Positions 24,571-38,100 of a DNA stretch of 64,000 nt are shown piece by piece. This stretch comes from Liolophura sinensis (lineage: Eukaryota; Mollusca; Polyplacophora; Chitonida; Chitonidae), in assembly GCF_032854445.1 (NCBI RefSeq), contig NC_088295.1, forward strand, positions 2,482,501-2,546,500, given 5' to 3'. A program made the translations under genes and the position numbers. The notes under the pieces were generated by a model, which was given only the letters and a program-made list of their open reading frames with translations, searched no databases and was not told the origin of the DNA. The stretch's first letter is position 1; every line of letters begins with the position of its first letter.

Positions 24571-25385
24571 GATGGACGGAGAGATAGTTATGTTAGCAAA
24601 GACAGTGCGTTCTTGTGTATGATAGACAGTGACACATGTATGATAGCACAGACAGTGCGTTCTTGTGTATGATAGACAGTGACACAAGTATGATAGCACA
24701 GACAGTGCAAAGACAGTGCGTTCTCTTGCATGATAGACAGTGACACATGCATGACAGCATAGACAGTACGTTCTTGTGTATGATAGACAGTGACACATGT
24801 ATGATAGCATAGACGGTACGCTCTCAAGTATGACTGACTGGGACACAAGTATGATAGCACAGACGTGTACGTTCTCAGGCATGATTGACGGAGATACAGA
24901 TATGTTAGCACAGCAGACCTTGTGTTATCAGGGGTGTTATACTGTGACACATTTCCGTTGGCACAGACAGTGTGTTCTCAGATATGTTAGAATTGGACAA
25001 AGGTATGTCAGCACAGACAGTGCGTTCTCGTGTGTGATATACTGGATACGGCCATGTCAGCACAGACAGTGCGTTCTCGTGTGTGATATACTCGACACGG
25101 GCATGTCAGCACAGACAGTGCGTTCTCATGTGTGATATACTGGACACGGGCATGTTATCACAGACAGTGCGTTCCCAAGTATGAGAGATTGAGACAAAGG
25201 TATGTTAGCACAGACAGTGCGTTTACAGGCATGATTGACGGAGACACAGGTATGTTAGCACAGGCAGTCTGTTCTCAGGTATGATAGACGGAGACACAGG
25301 TATGTAAGCACAGACAGTGTGTTCTCAGGTATGATAGACAGAGAGACAGGCATGTAAGCACAGACGGCGTGATTTCAAGTTTTGA
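24571..25385 (+). repeat. Minisatellite, 49-50-bp unit, about 16 copies
   Basis: The unit contains GCACAGACAGTGCGTTCTC, then a form of GTATGATAGACGGAGACAC, then AGGTATGTTA. GACAGTGCGT at 24601 and 24651 gives 50 bp; TGCGTTCTCG at 25021 and 25070 gives 49 bp. Relative to the 35-bp neighbour, the unit shares TGTTCTCAGGT and ATAGACGG and has about 15 extra bases. ORFs on both strands are read-through. Confidence 0.93.
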
Positions 25386-26449
25386 GAGACTGGGACTCAG
25401 ATATCCTTGCGCTGGAGCTCCCTGTGTCTAGTCAGAGATTAGTACTGGTGAAAGTTTACTCTAGAGCGTCATTGTCTGGTCGGTTCAGAGTGCTCGGTGC
25501 ATATTTAAACTTACACTGGAGCTCCATTGTTTCTGGTCAGGTCAAAATTCATTGTTCTGGCAAGCTGAGGCTGGAGAGTCATGTGTCAGGCAACTTTTGT
25601 CTGTTCAGACCTTGAACAATGAGATCTGCCTTCATTGCCACAAACAGAAATACAGAAGCTAATGTGAATTCCATAAATAGGTATCAAAGCGTGTCAGTGT
25701 ACCTCAACGTTAGCAATGACATGTTTAACGTTATCCAGGCCCTGATTTTGTCAGTGTGATATATCGCCCTTTTCCCAGCTATCAATGCTCTTTATCATAG
25801 ACATTGCTCTCGGATCAGAAATCAAATTTGTCTCATACAAGCTACTGATATGCCGTGTTTTATCTGTTCTGGCATTAAGCGCTCAACTAGGAAGAATGAT
25901 AAATGAGTTTTTAATGTTGACTTAGATCAAAAACGTCTATCCATCTGTTTCAGTACAAACGTTATTCTGCTATAGACATAAAGTAACTGGAGATGAGCTA
26001 AAATGGCTATTATTTTTGTTAAATTGTATTACCATTGAGTCTTCCAGTTTGTCTTTAGGATCTCAAATTATCAAATTACATCCATAGCTCTAAATAAATT
26101 GACGTACAACAATCGTCCTTGGATATATGGGTATCTAGGTATAATCAATATTAGATGTATATGGCCACTTCAGGGTATTCATGTTTACCTCAAGGCAATT
26201 TGGCCGTAAAGAGACCTCTGTTGACAACTGTTCAGGCTGTTAGTTCACCTCAACACTGTTTACAGGCACAAGTCCTACTCCAACGCAAGCTGTATGGCTT
26301 TCATCGTGAATAGGTGAACAAGTTGATGTAGATATTTACCTTCGTTAGCTTCATTGTTAACAGTGAAGACATGCCAAACATGTGACGGAAAAGCAAACGA
26401 GTGAAGTAGCTTTTACCTCTAAAACCTAATAGTTCGGAAACTACATCAG
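25386..26449. other. Unique sequence, no gene seen
   Basis: The first 230 bp hold two copies of CTGGAGCTCC about 110 bp apart and a 77-codon ORF at 25382-25615 with no recognised motif; this may be decayed repeat. The remainder shows nothing I can name. Confidence 0.45.
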
Positions 26450-26640
26450 ATACCAGCGTGTGTACCAGCGTGTGTACCAACGTGCACCAGCTTGTGTACC
26501 AGCGTGTGTGCCAGCGTGTGTACCTGCGTAAGCCTACACACAAGGCCTATCACACAGATACCACCGTGTGTGCCAGCGTAAACCTACACACAAGGCCTAT
26601 CACACATATACCAGCGTAAGCCTACACACAAGGCCCAGAC
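26450..26640. repeat. Short compound tandem repeat (GTGTACCAGCGT and a longer unit)
   Basis: About six copies of a 12-bp unit, GTGTACCAGCGT with variants, are followed by about three copies of a longer unit containing GCCTACACACAAGGCC and TATCACACA. The second unit embeds the CCAGCGT motif of the first, so the longer unit probably grew from the shorter one. Confidence 0.85.
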
Positions 26641-27550
26641 ATCAGAAATAATTGAGGTCATGGGCAGCTTTCGTCAGAACCAAACGCAGCCACCCGGCTT
26701 CAAATTTACTTACAGACGACACGAATGGATTATACCCCGGACGTTCTGCTTCTCACACTAATTTTATTTAATTCACATTTCAACCCATTTGAAACAGAAG
26801 TGTGCACTAACGGAAAACTAAGTACAGCTTTCTTGTTCCTCTAACAATCGCGGACCTGAAAGGAAGCTCCAAAGTCCAGTATTTACACTATTGCAGTAAT
26901 AAACTTTTACCGCATTTCATAAAAAATATAAAGATACGACCCTGGTGTGGAAGGAATTGAGCCAAATTTATATATCTCATCTTGGTATAAACAGAGAGCA
27001 AGCATTTATTAGCATCAGAAGTATTTATTTTCATTGTTTATTGAAGGTCATTTCATTTCCCATAACATTTCTGTCTTTTCATTCAACGAATGCTAAGTAG
27101 GTTGTCGGCTTCCCAGTGCCGTGTCTTTCCAATGAACGTCTGAGACGAAGTACATGTTACAATAAGATATTCTTCCAAGTATAAATGATACAGATTAAAG
27201 AACATATAGAACTCGGAAAGAGTTCATTTGTGCCTCACTGCTACTCACTCATCAAATGGATCCAGTTTTCGTCAATTTTTTTAGCAATTCTCTTTCAAAT
27301 GGGCTAAAATGACGTAAGCTTGAAATGAGAATTACATTTGTAAAAATACGTTTTCTTGAAAGCAAATTCTTTAGTGTAATGGAATATCATTGGTCTTATG
27401 TTATTAATGTCAAAAATGGAATTTAAGTGGCAAAATCTATCTTGATCACATTAGTATGTGTTCCATTGTGCAAAGCGAAAAAATTTTGACTCCAATGAGT
27501 GTAGTTTGACTGTAATAGAGGTGTACAGTTGACATAGATGAACCTCGATC
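26641..27550. other. Unique AT-rich sequence
   Basis: No ORF of note and no repeat or element termini recognised. Confidence 0.5.
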
Positions 27551-28020
27551 CATTCCTCACGGTACACCTATGTGTGAAAAAATTGGCTTGAGGTGAACAC
27601 AGAAATTGATGAATCTCGAGCCTAAACTCTCATCACGGCTTTCCTCTGTGCGGACAAATTGGCTTGATGTAACAGTAGGCAGGGATGAAACTCCAGTTTG
27701 AACATTCCTCACGGTATTCCTGTGTGCGGACAAAATGGCTTGATGTAAACAGCAGACAGGGATCAACCTACAGCCTGAACATTCCTCACGGTATTCCTGT
27801 GTGCTGACAAAATGACTTGATGTAAACAGCAGACAGGGATCAACCTACAGCCTGAACATTCCTCACGGTATTCCTGTGTGCTGACAAAATGGCTTGATGT
27901 AACAGTAGACAGGGATCAACCTACAGCCTGAACATTCCTCACGGTATTCTTCTGTACGGACAAAATGGCTTGATGTAAACAGCAGACAGGGATGAACATC
28001 CAGCCTGAACACTCCTCATG
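27551..28020. repeat. Minisatellite, 77-bp unit, about 6 copies
   Basis: The unit contains CATTCCTCACGGTATTCCTG, TGTGCGGACAAAATGGCTTG, ATGTAAACAGCAGACAGGG and ATCAACCTACAGCCTGAA. CATTCCTCAC at 27703 and 27780 gives 77 bp. The first two copies are diverged and the middle ones nearly identical. The 69-codon minus ORF at 27557-27766 is read-through. Confidence 0.93.
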
Positions 28021-28676
28021 ATTTATGGCCACCTAAGTTGATTTAACGTCTTGCCCGAAACGTATTAACCCGGAACTTGTCCATTAAAATCCCGTTTTAT
28101 GGTTAGCATCCTCTAAATGGCACAGGAAACAGTCAGGAATGTTAATTGGTATACCGTATAGCGAATGTCTTCCTACTTAGACACAGATAGTGGACGTTGA
28201 CAGAGGAACGGCATTAGATCAACGCTGTGCCTCAAATCAGGCGAAAATTAATTTCCATGTCTTATCAGTCTGATAAATTCTGGGTAATCTGAATTAATCA
28301 TGTACTATCTGATCTTCATGGTGGATGAATCAGACGGGGACATGCGACTGATAGTTTGACTGGATGACTATTAAGAAGCTGCAGGTCTTACCAGACAGCA
28401 TTCATTTTCCTATAGCCTATGATAGACATTTATTCTTGTCCTGCACCAGAAAAATGTTCCGCTTTTCATCGGACAACAACGGTCACGTGAGGTACAGATA
28501 TGTTCTCGAATCCTGCAGACGGATTTAAATGTATCTTCCCATCGTTGCTCAGTGACAGGATGCACGTCAAGGCCTCCAAACATGAGGATTATTGGCACCA
28601 TATATTTGTGTACCCCATCACTGAGTATCCATGTAACTAATATTACTAAACAGTATTTTTTTCCTGGACAAGTGAA
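28021..28676. other. Unique sequence containing one isolated copy of the next minisatellite unit
   Basis: Position 28386-28441 holds one clear copy of the 49-bp unit found from 28677 on (ACAGCATTCATTTTCC, then ACATTTATTCTT). About 235 bp of unrelated sequence separates it from the array. Opposite-strand ORFs of 91 codons (28410-28685 minus) and 65 codons (28552-28749 plus) have no recognised motif. Confidence 0.6.
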
Positions 28677-29795
28677 TGACAGCATTCACATTTACTATAG
28701 TGTACAACACACATTTATTCTTACCAGACTGCATTCATTTTTCCTATAACGTTTGACACACATTTATTTTTACCTGACAGCATTCACTTTTCCTACAGCG
28801 TAAGACACACATTTATTCTTACCAGACAGCATTCACTTTTCCTATAGCATATGATACACATTTATTCCTATCAGACAGCATTCACATTTCCTATAGTGTA
28901 TGACACACATTTGTTCTTACCATACAGCATTCACATTTCCTATAGCGTAAGACACACACTTATTTTTACCAGACAGCATTCACTTTTCCTATAGCATATG
29001 ATACACATTTATTCCTATCAGACAGCATTCGCCATTTCTTATAGTGTATGACACACATTTATTCTTACCAGACTGCATTCACATTTCCTAGAGTGTATGA
29101 CACACATTTATTCTTACCATACAGCATTCACATTTCCTATAGCGTAAGATACACATTTATTCTTACCATACAGCATTCACATTTCCTAGAGTGTATGACA
29201 CACATTTATTCTTACCAGACAGCATTCACTTTTCCTATAGCATATGATACACATTTATTCCTATCAGACAGCATTCACATTTCCTATAGTGTATGGACAC
29301 AAATTTATTCTTACCAGACAGCATTCACATTTCCTATAGCGTAAGATACACATTTATTCTTACCATACAGCATTCACATTTCCTATAGTGTATGACACAC
29401 ATTTATTCTTACCATACAGCATTCACATTTCCTGTAGTGTATGACACACATTTATTCTTACCATACAGCATTCACATTTCCTATAGCGTAAGATACACAT
29501 TTATTCTTACCATACAGCATTCACATTTCCTGTAGTGTATGACACACATTTATTCTTACCAGACAGCATTCACTTTTCCTATAGCGTATGACACAAATTT
29601 ATTCTTACCAGACAGCATTCACATTTCCTGTAGTGTATGACACACATTTATTCTTACCAGACAGTATTCACTTTTCCTAGAGTGTATGACACACATTTAT
29701 TCTTCCCAGACAGCATTCACATTTCCTGTAGCGTATGACACACATTTATTCCTATCAGACAGCATTCACTTTTCCTGTAGTGTGTGACACACATT
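28677..29795. repeat. Minisatellite, 49-bp unit, about 23 copies
   Basis: The unit contains CACACATTTATTCTTACCAG, ACAGCATTCACATTTCC and TATAGTGTATGA. ACACACATTT at 29051 and 29100 gives 49 bp. Variants alternate at several positions (CTTACCAG, CTTACCATA, CCTATCAG; TATAGTG, TATAGCG, TGTAGTG, TAGAGTG), so mixed subfamilies are interspersed. The 98-codon ORF at 29048-29344 is read-through. Confidence 0.95.
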
Positions 29796-29854
29796 TTCAG
29801 TGCATGTGTGTATTGCATGTATTAAAATTAAAACAGCAAATCGTGATTTCATAC

Positions 29855-30180
29855 ATTTTGACATTATTACAATAGCTTGCACTCCTACTGTCATTCCGTA
29901 TATCTTTTTTATACATGCGTACAGCACAGTTCACAATAATAATATTTTTTAACCATCGTGACATTATCACAGCACATTTCACACTAATTATCCTTTCATC
30001 GATCAAGACATTATCATATCAAATTTCACACTGACTGTCTTTTCACTCATCATAACATTATCACAGTATAAATCATATTTATTTGCATCCCAACCATTAT
30101 GTCATTATCACACCACAATGCACACTTATTATCATTTTATCTATCTTCCCATTATCACTGCAGATTTCACGGACATACGG
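29855..30180. repeat. Degenerate tandem repeat, about 50-bp unit
   Basis: Five or six weak copies start with GACATTATCAC or close variants (near 29866, 29960, 30008, 30053, 30110 and 30150), each followed by a TTTCACAC- or TTGCACTC-like segment. Spacing is irregular, 45-57 bp. It follows the 49-bp array directly and looks like an older decayed array. Confidence 0.65.
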
Positions 30181-31292
30181 TGATTTCTTCCGTCCTAGTA
30201 CATTTCATATTTATTTCATTCCATCGTCACAACATGTGACAATACACATGTAAAACATCGTCTTATTAATGGAGTAGTAATCGGCATCAAATGTTCGTGT
30301 ATGTATTGAGGCAGCATGTTAAACATGGGACTACTGTAGAGCTGTGTCAGACATTGCTCCTGTGCTGTTTGATAAAATCACACCTTGTCATGGCGCTCGA
30401 CTCATCTCTTGGGCAGATGTGGTATTTCCTATGTGTCATGAAGTAAAAACGACAATCGAATGACTTTTTCCAAGGAAGTACAACACCAGTGTTTACAGCA
30501 TAGATGGTCTCTGCGTTTTAACTGGGTTCTTTGTTACTACTGCCTGTCTACTCGCAGATGTCTAACGAAATGAATGATAGAGAGCTGGGTTTGTTGTTCT
30601 CGTAGGGCAGTGTAATCAGGGAGAGAAGCAAGGATGCCACCACGGGGAGGAATAGAACGTGGACTACCTGCGACGGTAATCACTCTCCATTTGACCTTTT
30701 CCAGATGGGTAAATAGCTTGCCGGCAGTCAGTCCGCTCTCACATCCGGATTCCTGCTATTGTGCCTACAATGTTTCTGCCCATACAAAAGAGAGCAACGA
30801 ATAAATTATGCATTGGCATGATCAACTCGTCAAGGCCATCGTAACATACCGTTTAGATCTTCTACACATTTTTTGTGCTAAAAATATTGTTGACATTTGT
30901 GTTAGAGCTCATGCCAGTATCGATAAAAGGTAGGATGGACACGTATTATACATCCGGGTTCGGTCAGACAAAGGTAATTCCAGATGAGAAAAGATTAATC
31001 AGTGCCTTCTGTGATTTTTTTTTTTGTAAATATAGACGAGTGCAGGCTTGGACAATACAGTATATAGTTTACGGACATTTTGGCCTTCAACACACTGCAT
31101 GATGTTCAATGAGGAATCAGGTAAAGAGCTTGTCGCATGAACAATTTAGCCATGGTCAACATCGTCGTCCAAATTCTCGTACCTCAAAATTCAACACTCC
31201 ATGACCTGTGTAGATATCTGTTAAACATTTGAACATCCTCAGGCTTGGGGTGTTTAAAACAAAACAATTTTCGTCAAGGGCCGATCGTAACG
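30181..31292. other. Unique sequence, no gene seen
   Basis: Includes a poly-T run near 31015-31025 and a 75-codon ORF at 30875-31102 with no recognised motif. Nothing else is supported. Confidence 0.5.
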
Positions 31293-31990
31293 TCACTGAC
31301 AGATTTTCACGAACTCAGCATAACTGACAGATCACCACGGACAAATATCACAGACTAACTATCACGGACATATCTCCACGGACAAATTATCACGGTCAGT
31401 TCACCACAGACAAATTATCACGGCCAGATCTTCATGGGTGGATTATCACAGGTAGATTGCCGTGGAAATATTATCACAGACAGACTACCAAGGACAAATA
31501 ATCACGGACAGATCGCCACAGGCAAATAACAACAGACAAATAATTAGCACAGACAGATCACACAGAAAAAATAATCACACACGGATCGCCACGGCAAAAT
31601 TATCACTGACAGATTACATGGATAAAATGTCACAGACAGGTCGCCACGGACAAATAATTATGCCGAACAGATCTCCAAAAAAATTATCACAGACACATCG
31701 CCACGGGATACATTATCACAGGCAGATAGCCATGGGTGGATTATCACAGACAGATTGCTGTGGAAGTATTATCACGCACAGACTACCAAGGACAAATAAT
31801 CACGCAACCGCTTACCAAGCACAAATAATCACGGACAGATCGCCACGGACAAATAATAATGCACAAATAATTATCACGGACAGATCGCCACGGGTAAATT
31901 ATCACGGACAGATCGCCACGGGTAAATTATCACAGACAAATTGCCACAGATAAATTATTACAAATAGATCAGACTGACAAATTATCCGGA
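31293..31990. repeat. Minisatellite, 28-bp unit, about 24 variable copies
   Basis: The unit contains GGACAGATCGCCACGGGTAA and ATTATCAC (28 bp in the cleanest adjacent copies near 31880-31930). Many copies differ in length by a few bases. GACAAATAATCACGG and GACAGATTGCC forms are interspersed. The 163-codon ORF at 31462-31953 is read-through of the repeat, rich in Q, I, T and R. Confidence 0.9.
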
Positions 31991-34194
31991 TAGATTGACA
32001 TCCATCTATACAGAGATGAAAATGACAGAATCATATGCAGAGATCAAAATCGAAAAAGGAACCTTCGTCATCTTAATGTTACAAAAATTGTGATAAACAG
32101 CTTGGCGTTTTGGGCGAGGAAGCGCTATCGTAATCAGAACATAATAACCAGTTGTGGGTGTCATCCGATAAGATTCCAAACCACATAGGATTAAGTGAAA
32201 ATGCTATTTTCAGTTAGCTAAAATCCCTCTCAGAAAAACGTGTCAGCCCACGTGGAGGATTTGATAGTTTTGTGAGCATTAACTTCTGCCAGCTTGGTTT
32301 CACGAAATGGTTATTCTTTTTTCGGCTGTGGAACGGTGACATTCTGTTGGTAAATGATTGCATTCGTGGCCCACGATGAAGTGTATCGAGTGAACACATT
32401 GATCACTGGGTTCTTCTTAGGCCTAGTTATTGTTGTTACTCCCATGTTTGCATGGGGAGTGGCAAATCAATGGTTAACCCGTAGATGCTACTCCGTTGTT
32501 GGTAGATATTTCTGGCAAAAAACCTGCCCATTCTTGCCCTAGGGATCCTGCCTCGTCTTCCGATATGTCAGACTTTTACTTCCTTTCGCCGGTCTTACTG
32601 CTTCCGACTACGCCCAAACCACACGCACATCTCCTGGAAGTCCAAGCAAGTATCCTTTCTGGATCACATGAAAACGCACGAGAAGCGCAGATACTAGAGC
32701 CTGTTATAGCACGACTGTCACAGCCGGTACAAAGCAATTACTCACTGGAAGGCTGTGATTACATCTAATAGATTTAGCTATTACTTAAATTCTCAGCGAT
32801 TTATTTCATAGACGATATATAATCTGAGACTCATTATTTCATGTTTATCAAAGGAATGGTTTAATTTTCGATTCCACAAAGACATTTTTGAAATTTGAAA
32901 TGCAATAGAAAATAAGCTCCAAAATCATATTGAAATTTGGACTCGAGCCAAAACTGGCTTTATGGAATTGTGCCATCTTCCATCCAGTTTTGGGAATATC
33001 AGCCACTGATATACTGATCGGCCAACAGAGTCGCGTGATTTGAAAATGGTGGCTTACAAAGTTCGGATGTTGTTCGAGTGGGAGCATGGCTTACATTTGT
33101 GCGTTATTGTTCCCGTTTATGATACGAAAAAGACGATATGAAACTACTTTTTAATCACGGGAAACATGTTTACATTCCGCACAGGATTGACACTTTGAAG
33201 CCAGCGAAAGTACAGGCCTGAGTTTCAGTTTAATGAATGTAACCGTTCAGTGCGGTTAATTTGGAAGCTGGGTCGGAAACATGACTATCTGAGTCTAGAG
33301 GTAATGTACGCGTCGAGCGGAGGTGATTTAAAAAAAAGACACAGAACGAAGCTCTCAAATTTAGACTTTTGGCATTAATAATACGCTTGAGAAGTTAGCT
33401 GCTGATTATTAAACTCACTGAACAGACTTCTCTTCAAGGGCAATAGGGATGCCAGTTCGGTCTTTTATTCGTGTCATTTATTTGATCCAAAAACATACAC
33501 ATACCACGAAACAATTACAGCAATAATCTATACTCACAACGCGTCTCTGATTTCAGTGAGAGCAGACAATCGCTTTAAGTGCAATCAGGCAAACGGTTGT
33601 ACGTTTTCATTGGATAAGCTATCAATGAAAGCTCGAGAAACCAATAAAAGCTGTATAACGTTTGAAGATGTAAAAATATATCACTGTTGTTATATCGCAG
33701 ACATGGGCTAATTATGAGATAAACAAAGTTATAAATGATAGTTATATCCCGCTGACCCGACGCTATGTCGCCCAGACCTGTCCAATTGCAGCCAACAAAT
33801 TAATTGTGACTTATTTATTTGAAGTTTGCACATCAGTCTAAAAGCGATTATCTTCTTTGCAGTCCAGATTATGTAATTAGTCACAATTAAGGAAATATAT
33901 CCAAATAGGCTGAAACTGAAGGCAGAAAGATCTTATATAACATATCCACAAGGTTTTACTTTCATGTTTTTAACAATTCTTTCATGTGTGCCTACATTTA
34001 TGAAACCAAAACAATATGAGCACATGTTTTGCAATCACTATGGGGTGTATAGACTTACACAACAAGTTACCGTAAACTGTGCCCTAAAATTCATTTTATT
34101 TGACACGAACTTCACGCAATAGTCGAGCATACTCAGTTATATAACAGAAGTCAGGTTCATGGATGAAAAGAACAAAAGCAGTCCGGAAAGTCCT
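31991..34194. other. Unique sequence, no gene seen
   Basis: Short ORFs at 32354-32542, 32496-32768 (plus) and 32848-33087 (minus) have no recognised domains. No RNA gene or element termini were seen. Confidence 0.5.
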
Positions 34195-34510
34195 GTAGGA
34201 ACCAGTGTCCTTGGCCTGATACCCTAAAATCCAGTAGGAACCAGTGTCCTTGGCCTGATACTTTAAAATCTGGTATGGACCAGCGTTCTTGGCCGGATGG
34301 CATAAACGCGGTAGGAACCGCTGTCCTTGGCCTGATACACTAAATGCGGTAGGAACCAGCCCTGTGTCCTAGAGCTGATACCTTAATGTCCGTAGGAACA
34401 AGTGTTCTTGACCTGACACCTTAAAACCTGGCAAGAACCAATGTCCTTGGCCTTAAAACTTTAAACTTTTGTAGTAACTAGTGTCATTCGTCTGTTACCT
34501 TAAAATCTGA
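34195..34510. repeat. Minisatellite, 39-bp unit, about 8 copies
   Basis: The unit contains GTAGGAACCAGTGTCCTTGG, CCTGATACC and TAAAATC. GTAGGA at 34195 and 34234 gives 39 bp. Divergence increases to the right, with AGTGTTCTTGACCTGACACC and then CTAGTGTCATTCGTCTG. Confidence 0.92.
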
Positions 34511-34559
34511 TGCATTAAAAACCTACAGACAGTAAGCTGCAGTCTCCTCGGCGGCAGAC

Positions 34560-35160
34560 AACTTTTAACGACCACTGCCTGGGACAAACGAGCCAGTCAG
34601 TGTCCTTGTCTGTACAGTGAAGGTAAAGACGACTGAGCCAGCCAGTGCCTTTGTCTGTACAGTGGACGTAAAGACGACTGAGCCAGCCAGTACACTTGCC
34701 TGTATAGTAAAGCCGAAGACAACTGAGCCAGCCAGTAGACTTGCCTGTATAGTAAAGCCGAAGACAACTGAGCCAGCCAGTACACTTACCTGTATAGTAA
34801 AGCCGATGACGACGGAGCCAGCCAGTGCCTGAACCTGTATAAGGTAAAGACAACTGAGACACTCAATGATCTTGGCTGTATAGTGAGCCCAAAGAAGACT
34901 TAGCCAGCCTATGCCTGTATACGGAAGGCAAAGACGTCAAACCATCGAGTGTCCTTATATGCACGGTGAAGGTAAAGACTTGAAAACCAGCGAGTAAGCA
35001 TACCTTTACATGGCAGATAAATACGACTCAACGAGAGAGTGCCGTTGACTGTATAGTGAAGACAAAAAATCGGCAAGTGCCCTTGGATGTATAATGAAGG
35101 AAATCATGTCTTATAGAGAGTGCCCTTGTCCGTACAGTAAAGACAAGGTAACAGCTCATG
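34560..35160. repeat. Minisatellite, 45-bp unit, about 13 copies decaying rightward
   Basis: The unit contains GACGACTGAGCCAGCCAGTG, CCTTTGTCTGTACAGT and AAAG. The first six or so copies are clean; from about 34860 the unit decays (CCATCGAGTGTCCTTATATG, GAGAGTGCCCTTGTCC). ORFs at 34515-34862 minus (period of 15 residues) and 34617-34832 plus are read-through. Confidence 0.92.
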
Positions 35161-38100
35161 TATCCTTATCGTCAAATCTGTTTCGCACAAAAATGTTAAG
35201 AAATTCGTTCTGTTTTATTTGAAAAGAAGTCGGAGTGGCCTCGGAGGGCCAAGCAGCCAAATGGCGGCACGCTCCTCTTCCCAGAAGACAGTATAGCCAT
35301 TAATCAGTCTGGCGAAATCTTACTATTTAGTCGCCAATCTACGCTATCAAAATTTTAATCGTTTTGGCGCTTATTTCTAACTTCCTCTCGAGCTTGTAAT
35401 TTTATTGTCCACTGGAATTAACCGACTTCGACTGTTTTGAAGTCGACTCCGTGCATGCCGGTTGGGGCCGATGTAGGGCAGGCACTGCGGGCCTCGTTCT
35501 GACAGTCACAATACCTGCGGCTGCTCAGCCGCCATTAAACCAAAGAATGGTTAAGAAAAATTCAAGTATTTTATTTACAGCCGTTAAATGCCTTCTAGAG
35601 AATAGGAAAGAATCAGTTCAATACCGGCTTAATTAATGGCGGTTATCCTCCAGTGATTTGCCAAATTAAGGCTTACTATCAACCAACAGGGAGTCTACAG
35701 AAGTAGGTGTACAATCTCATCGGATTTCACCGTCCTAACATGTCGGAATAGAAACTGATGTTTTTTATTGTTCGTCTTCTGTCCAAGTAGACAACTTTGG
35801 TGGGAAATCAATTCCATCTGTGCAGGCGTGTAGAGCGTGACAAAGCGAGTGTATTTGTGTTCACATCCTTACAGCGGTACACGTTGCACAAGTTCTTAGC
35901 ATTCAGCATGGCCGCCCGCTCTTCACGGCCCATTGCCTGACAGCTCTACAAGGGGCCTCGTCAGAAATGGAGACTTTCCGCTTCGACCGGAAGCGGTGAG
36001 GAAAGAATAGAACGTTCTGAGAGGATACGAACTGTCAGATTTGCTTTGCTATAGTATCGACTAGGCACTACGAGTACTCTTCACACATATTCATTTGAGT
36101 ATGCAAAGCCATCTATCAGTTAGGACGCTACCAACGAATGTGCTGTGCCTGAGAAGTTTTCCACGTTTAATTTTAAATGAATGTTCATATCGCGAGGCGG
36201 AATAAATGTAGGCGTTACGAACGTGATGATATGACCTAATGCCTAACAATAGCCAGTCTTCATAATTACCCCTGGGATGACATTCCTGATGGCAAATGAG
36301 ATGTATGACGTTAGTAAATGACTGGGAGCAGCTTACAAAGTGCCCAATCTCCGCGCCCACATTAATCAGCCAACCATATTACGTTTACATACCCTGGAGT
36401 CTCTTCTGACAATCAGCCTGGCTTCGTTCTTGACATTTCTGCACCAAATGGTTCCTTTTGTATCTAGACGATCCTTTTGTTTGTCACTCACTCATAAGAG
36501 GATTATGGCAACGTCCAAAACTTTCCTTAGATATTATCAAATGGTCTATCAGTGAACGTACGATACCATGCCCAGACATTTTAGTTCAAGTGTATAGTTG
36601 GGACAGTAATTCCGTTTAAATTCCTAAGTTTTCCATTATTCCCACACAGAATTTCCGTCAGAAAATACTCCCCTCGGGAACAGCTTTAACATCGTGTACT
36701 TGTCTCTTTAAAAAAGCACCAACATCGATATAGAAGTGTGTTTGTTTCTCCCGGCGACAATTGTTGGTCCGATAAAGTGCTCTTTCATTCCCCGTCACAT
36801 CACGTCTTCAGGAACATCTGGATTTTTTTCCCTGTAGTCCACTAACACTAGAGTACAGGCCTCGCAGAGATCTGTCGGGCTGTCCACGAACATATGACGG
36901 AGCAAAAAATGCAGCAATGCGGGAAAATTTAACCTTATGTGGTAGCCAGTGGAAAGATGAGGAGAAATATATGAGTGAGGTGTCACCAGGAAAAGTCTAG
37001 GCCGCTACTCTACGAAATATGAGCTAGGGCACTGGTGGATTTTCCATCTGACACAGGAAGTGTGTGATACAAATCATTTGTACATACCAAAAACCTTTAT
37101 GCATAGAATTTGTTCACTTGTTTCTGTGTCTAATTTCACCAGCACGTTCAGAATTCTGAATTGACAGAATTTTGAAAATACGCAACGTAATGTATACCAA
37201 AAACTTAGATAACATTTTTCTTTAATCCCAAGGCCAAATCTGGCATATCGGGCTGTGGAATTCTAAATTACGATTTTTGGGAAGGTTTTGTTCAGGAGAG
37301 GAGTTTTAGGCCAGTTCAATGAATGCGTGTAAAATGCCTTGTCAGTCAGTATCCTGCTGAGGGTGTATAACCGTGCTGACAACAACTACATGGCCACGTG
37401 CCCACTGGGCGCTTCGTGTCACCCTTACTTGAAGGAAGCCATGGTGAAGTTTTGTTGTATTGCCATACCCATACGTTTAGGTGAAGGGAAGATAGATATA
37501 TCAATCTTTCTTATGTGTCAGTCATCTACTACAAATGAATTCTTGATCGTAATTTAAGCCAGCACAAAGCGAGTTTCTAAAACAAATGGTTAAAAAGTTA
37601 CAGAAACATTCATTGTAAAGGCTGATCGTAACGCTTGGTTTCAAAGGATATGACCAAGAGAATCGTGCTGACTGAGATGTGTAGAAGGTAATTAATGAGC
37701 CCTGACCCCCTTCGCCCTGTCTACAGTGGAGAAATCCAATGACGGTGGGTCAGTAAGAAGATCTGTGTTAACCTGTGGGTCCTATTGCGGAGAACACGGG
37801 CTGTGGGGGTGTAAGGCGCGTAAGAGAACAATACAGTTGGGTCCAACTCTGGAGGAACATTTCTTTCAGTGCCGTTACAGTCGTCATTGATCTTCAGTTT
37901 TTTTTAGCCAGCTTCACAAACACGCTATTTATCTCCCTTACCCAGTCGATCCTCTCTCACTCCATAGACATATTTTAAAACCCTCCATTGCGCAAGCTGT
38001 GACCTCTCTGTGAACATAGTCTCGCGTTTTCATTCCATAGGTTGATATAGGCGGCGCAGACTTAATTGATCCGGGACAGAGAGGCTGGACATAGAAAGCT

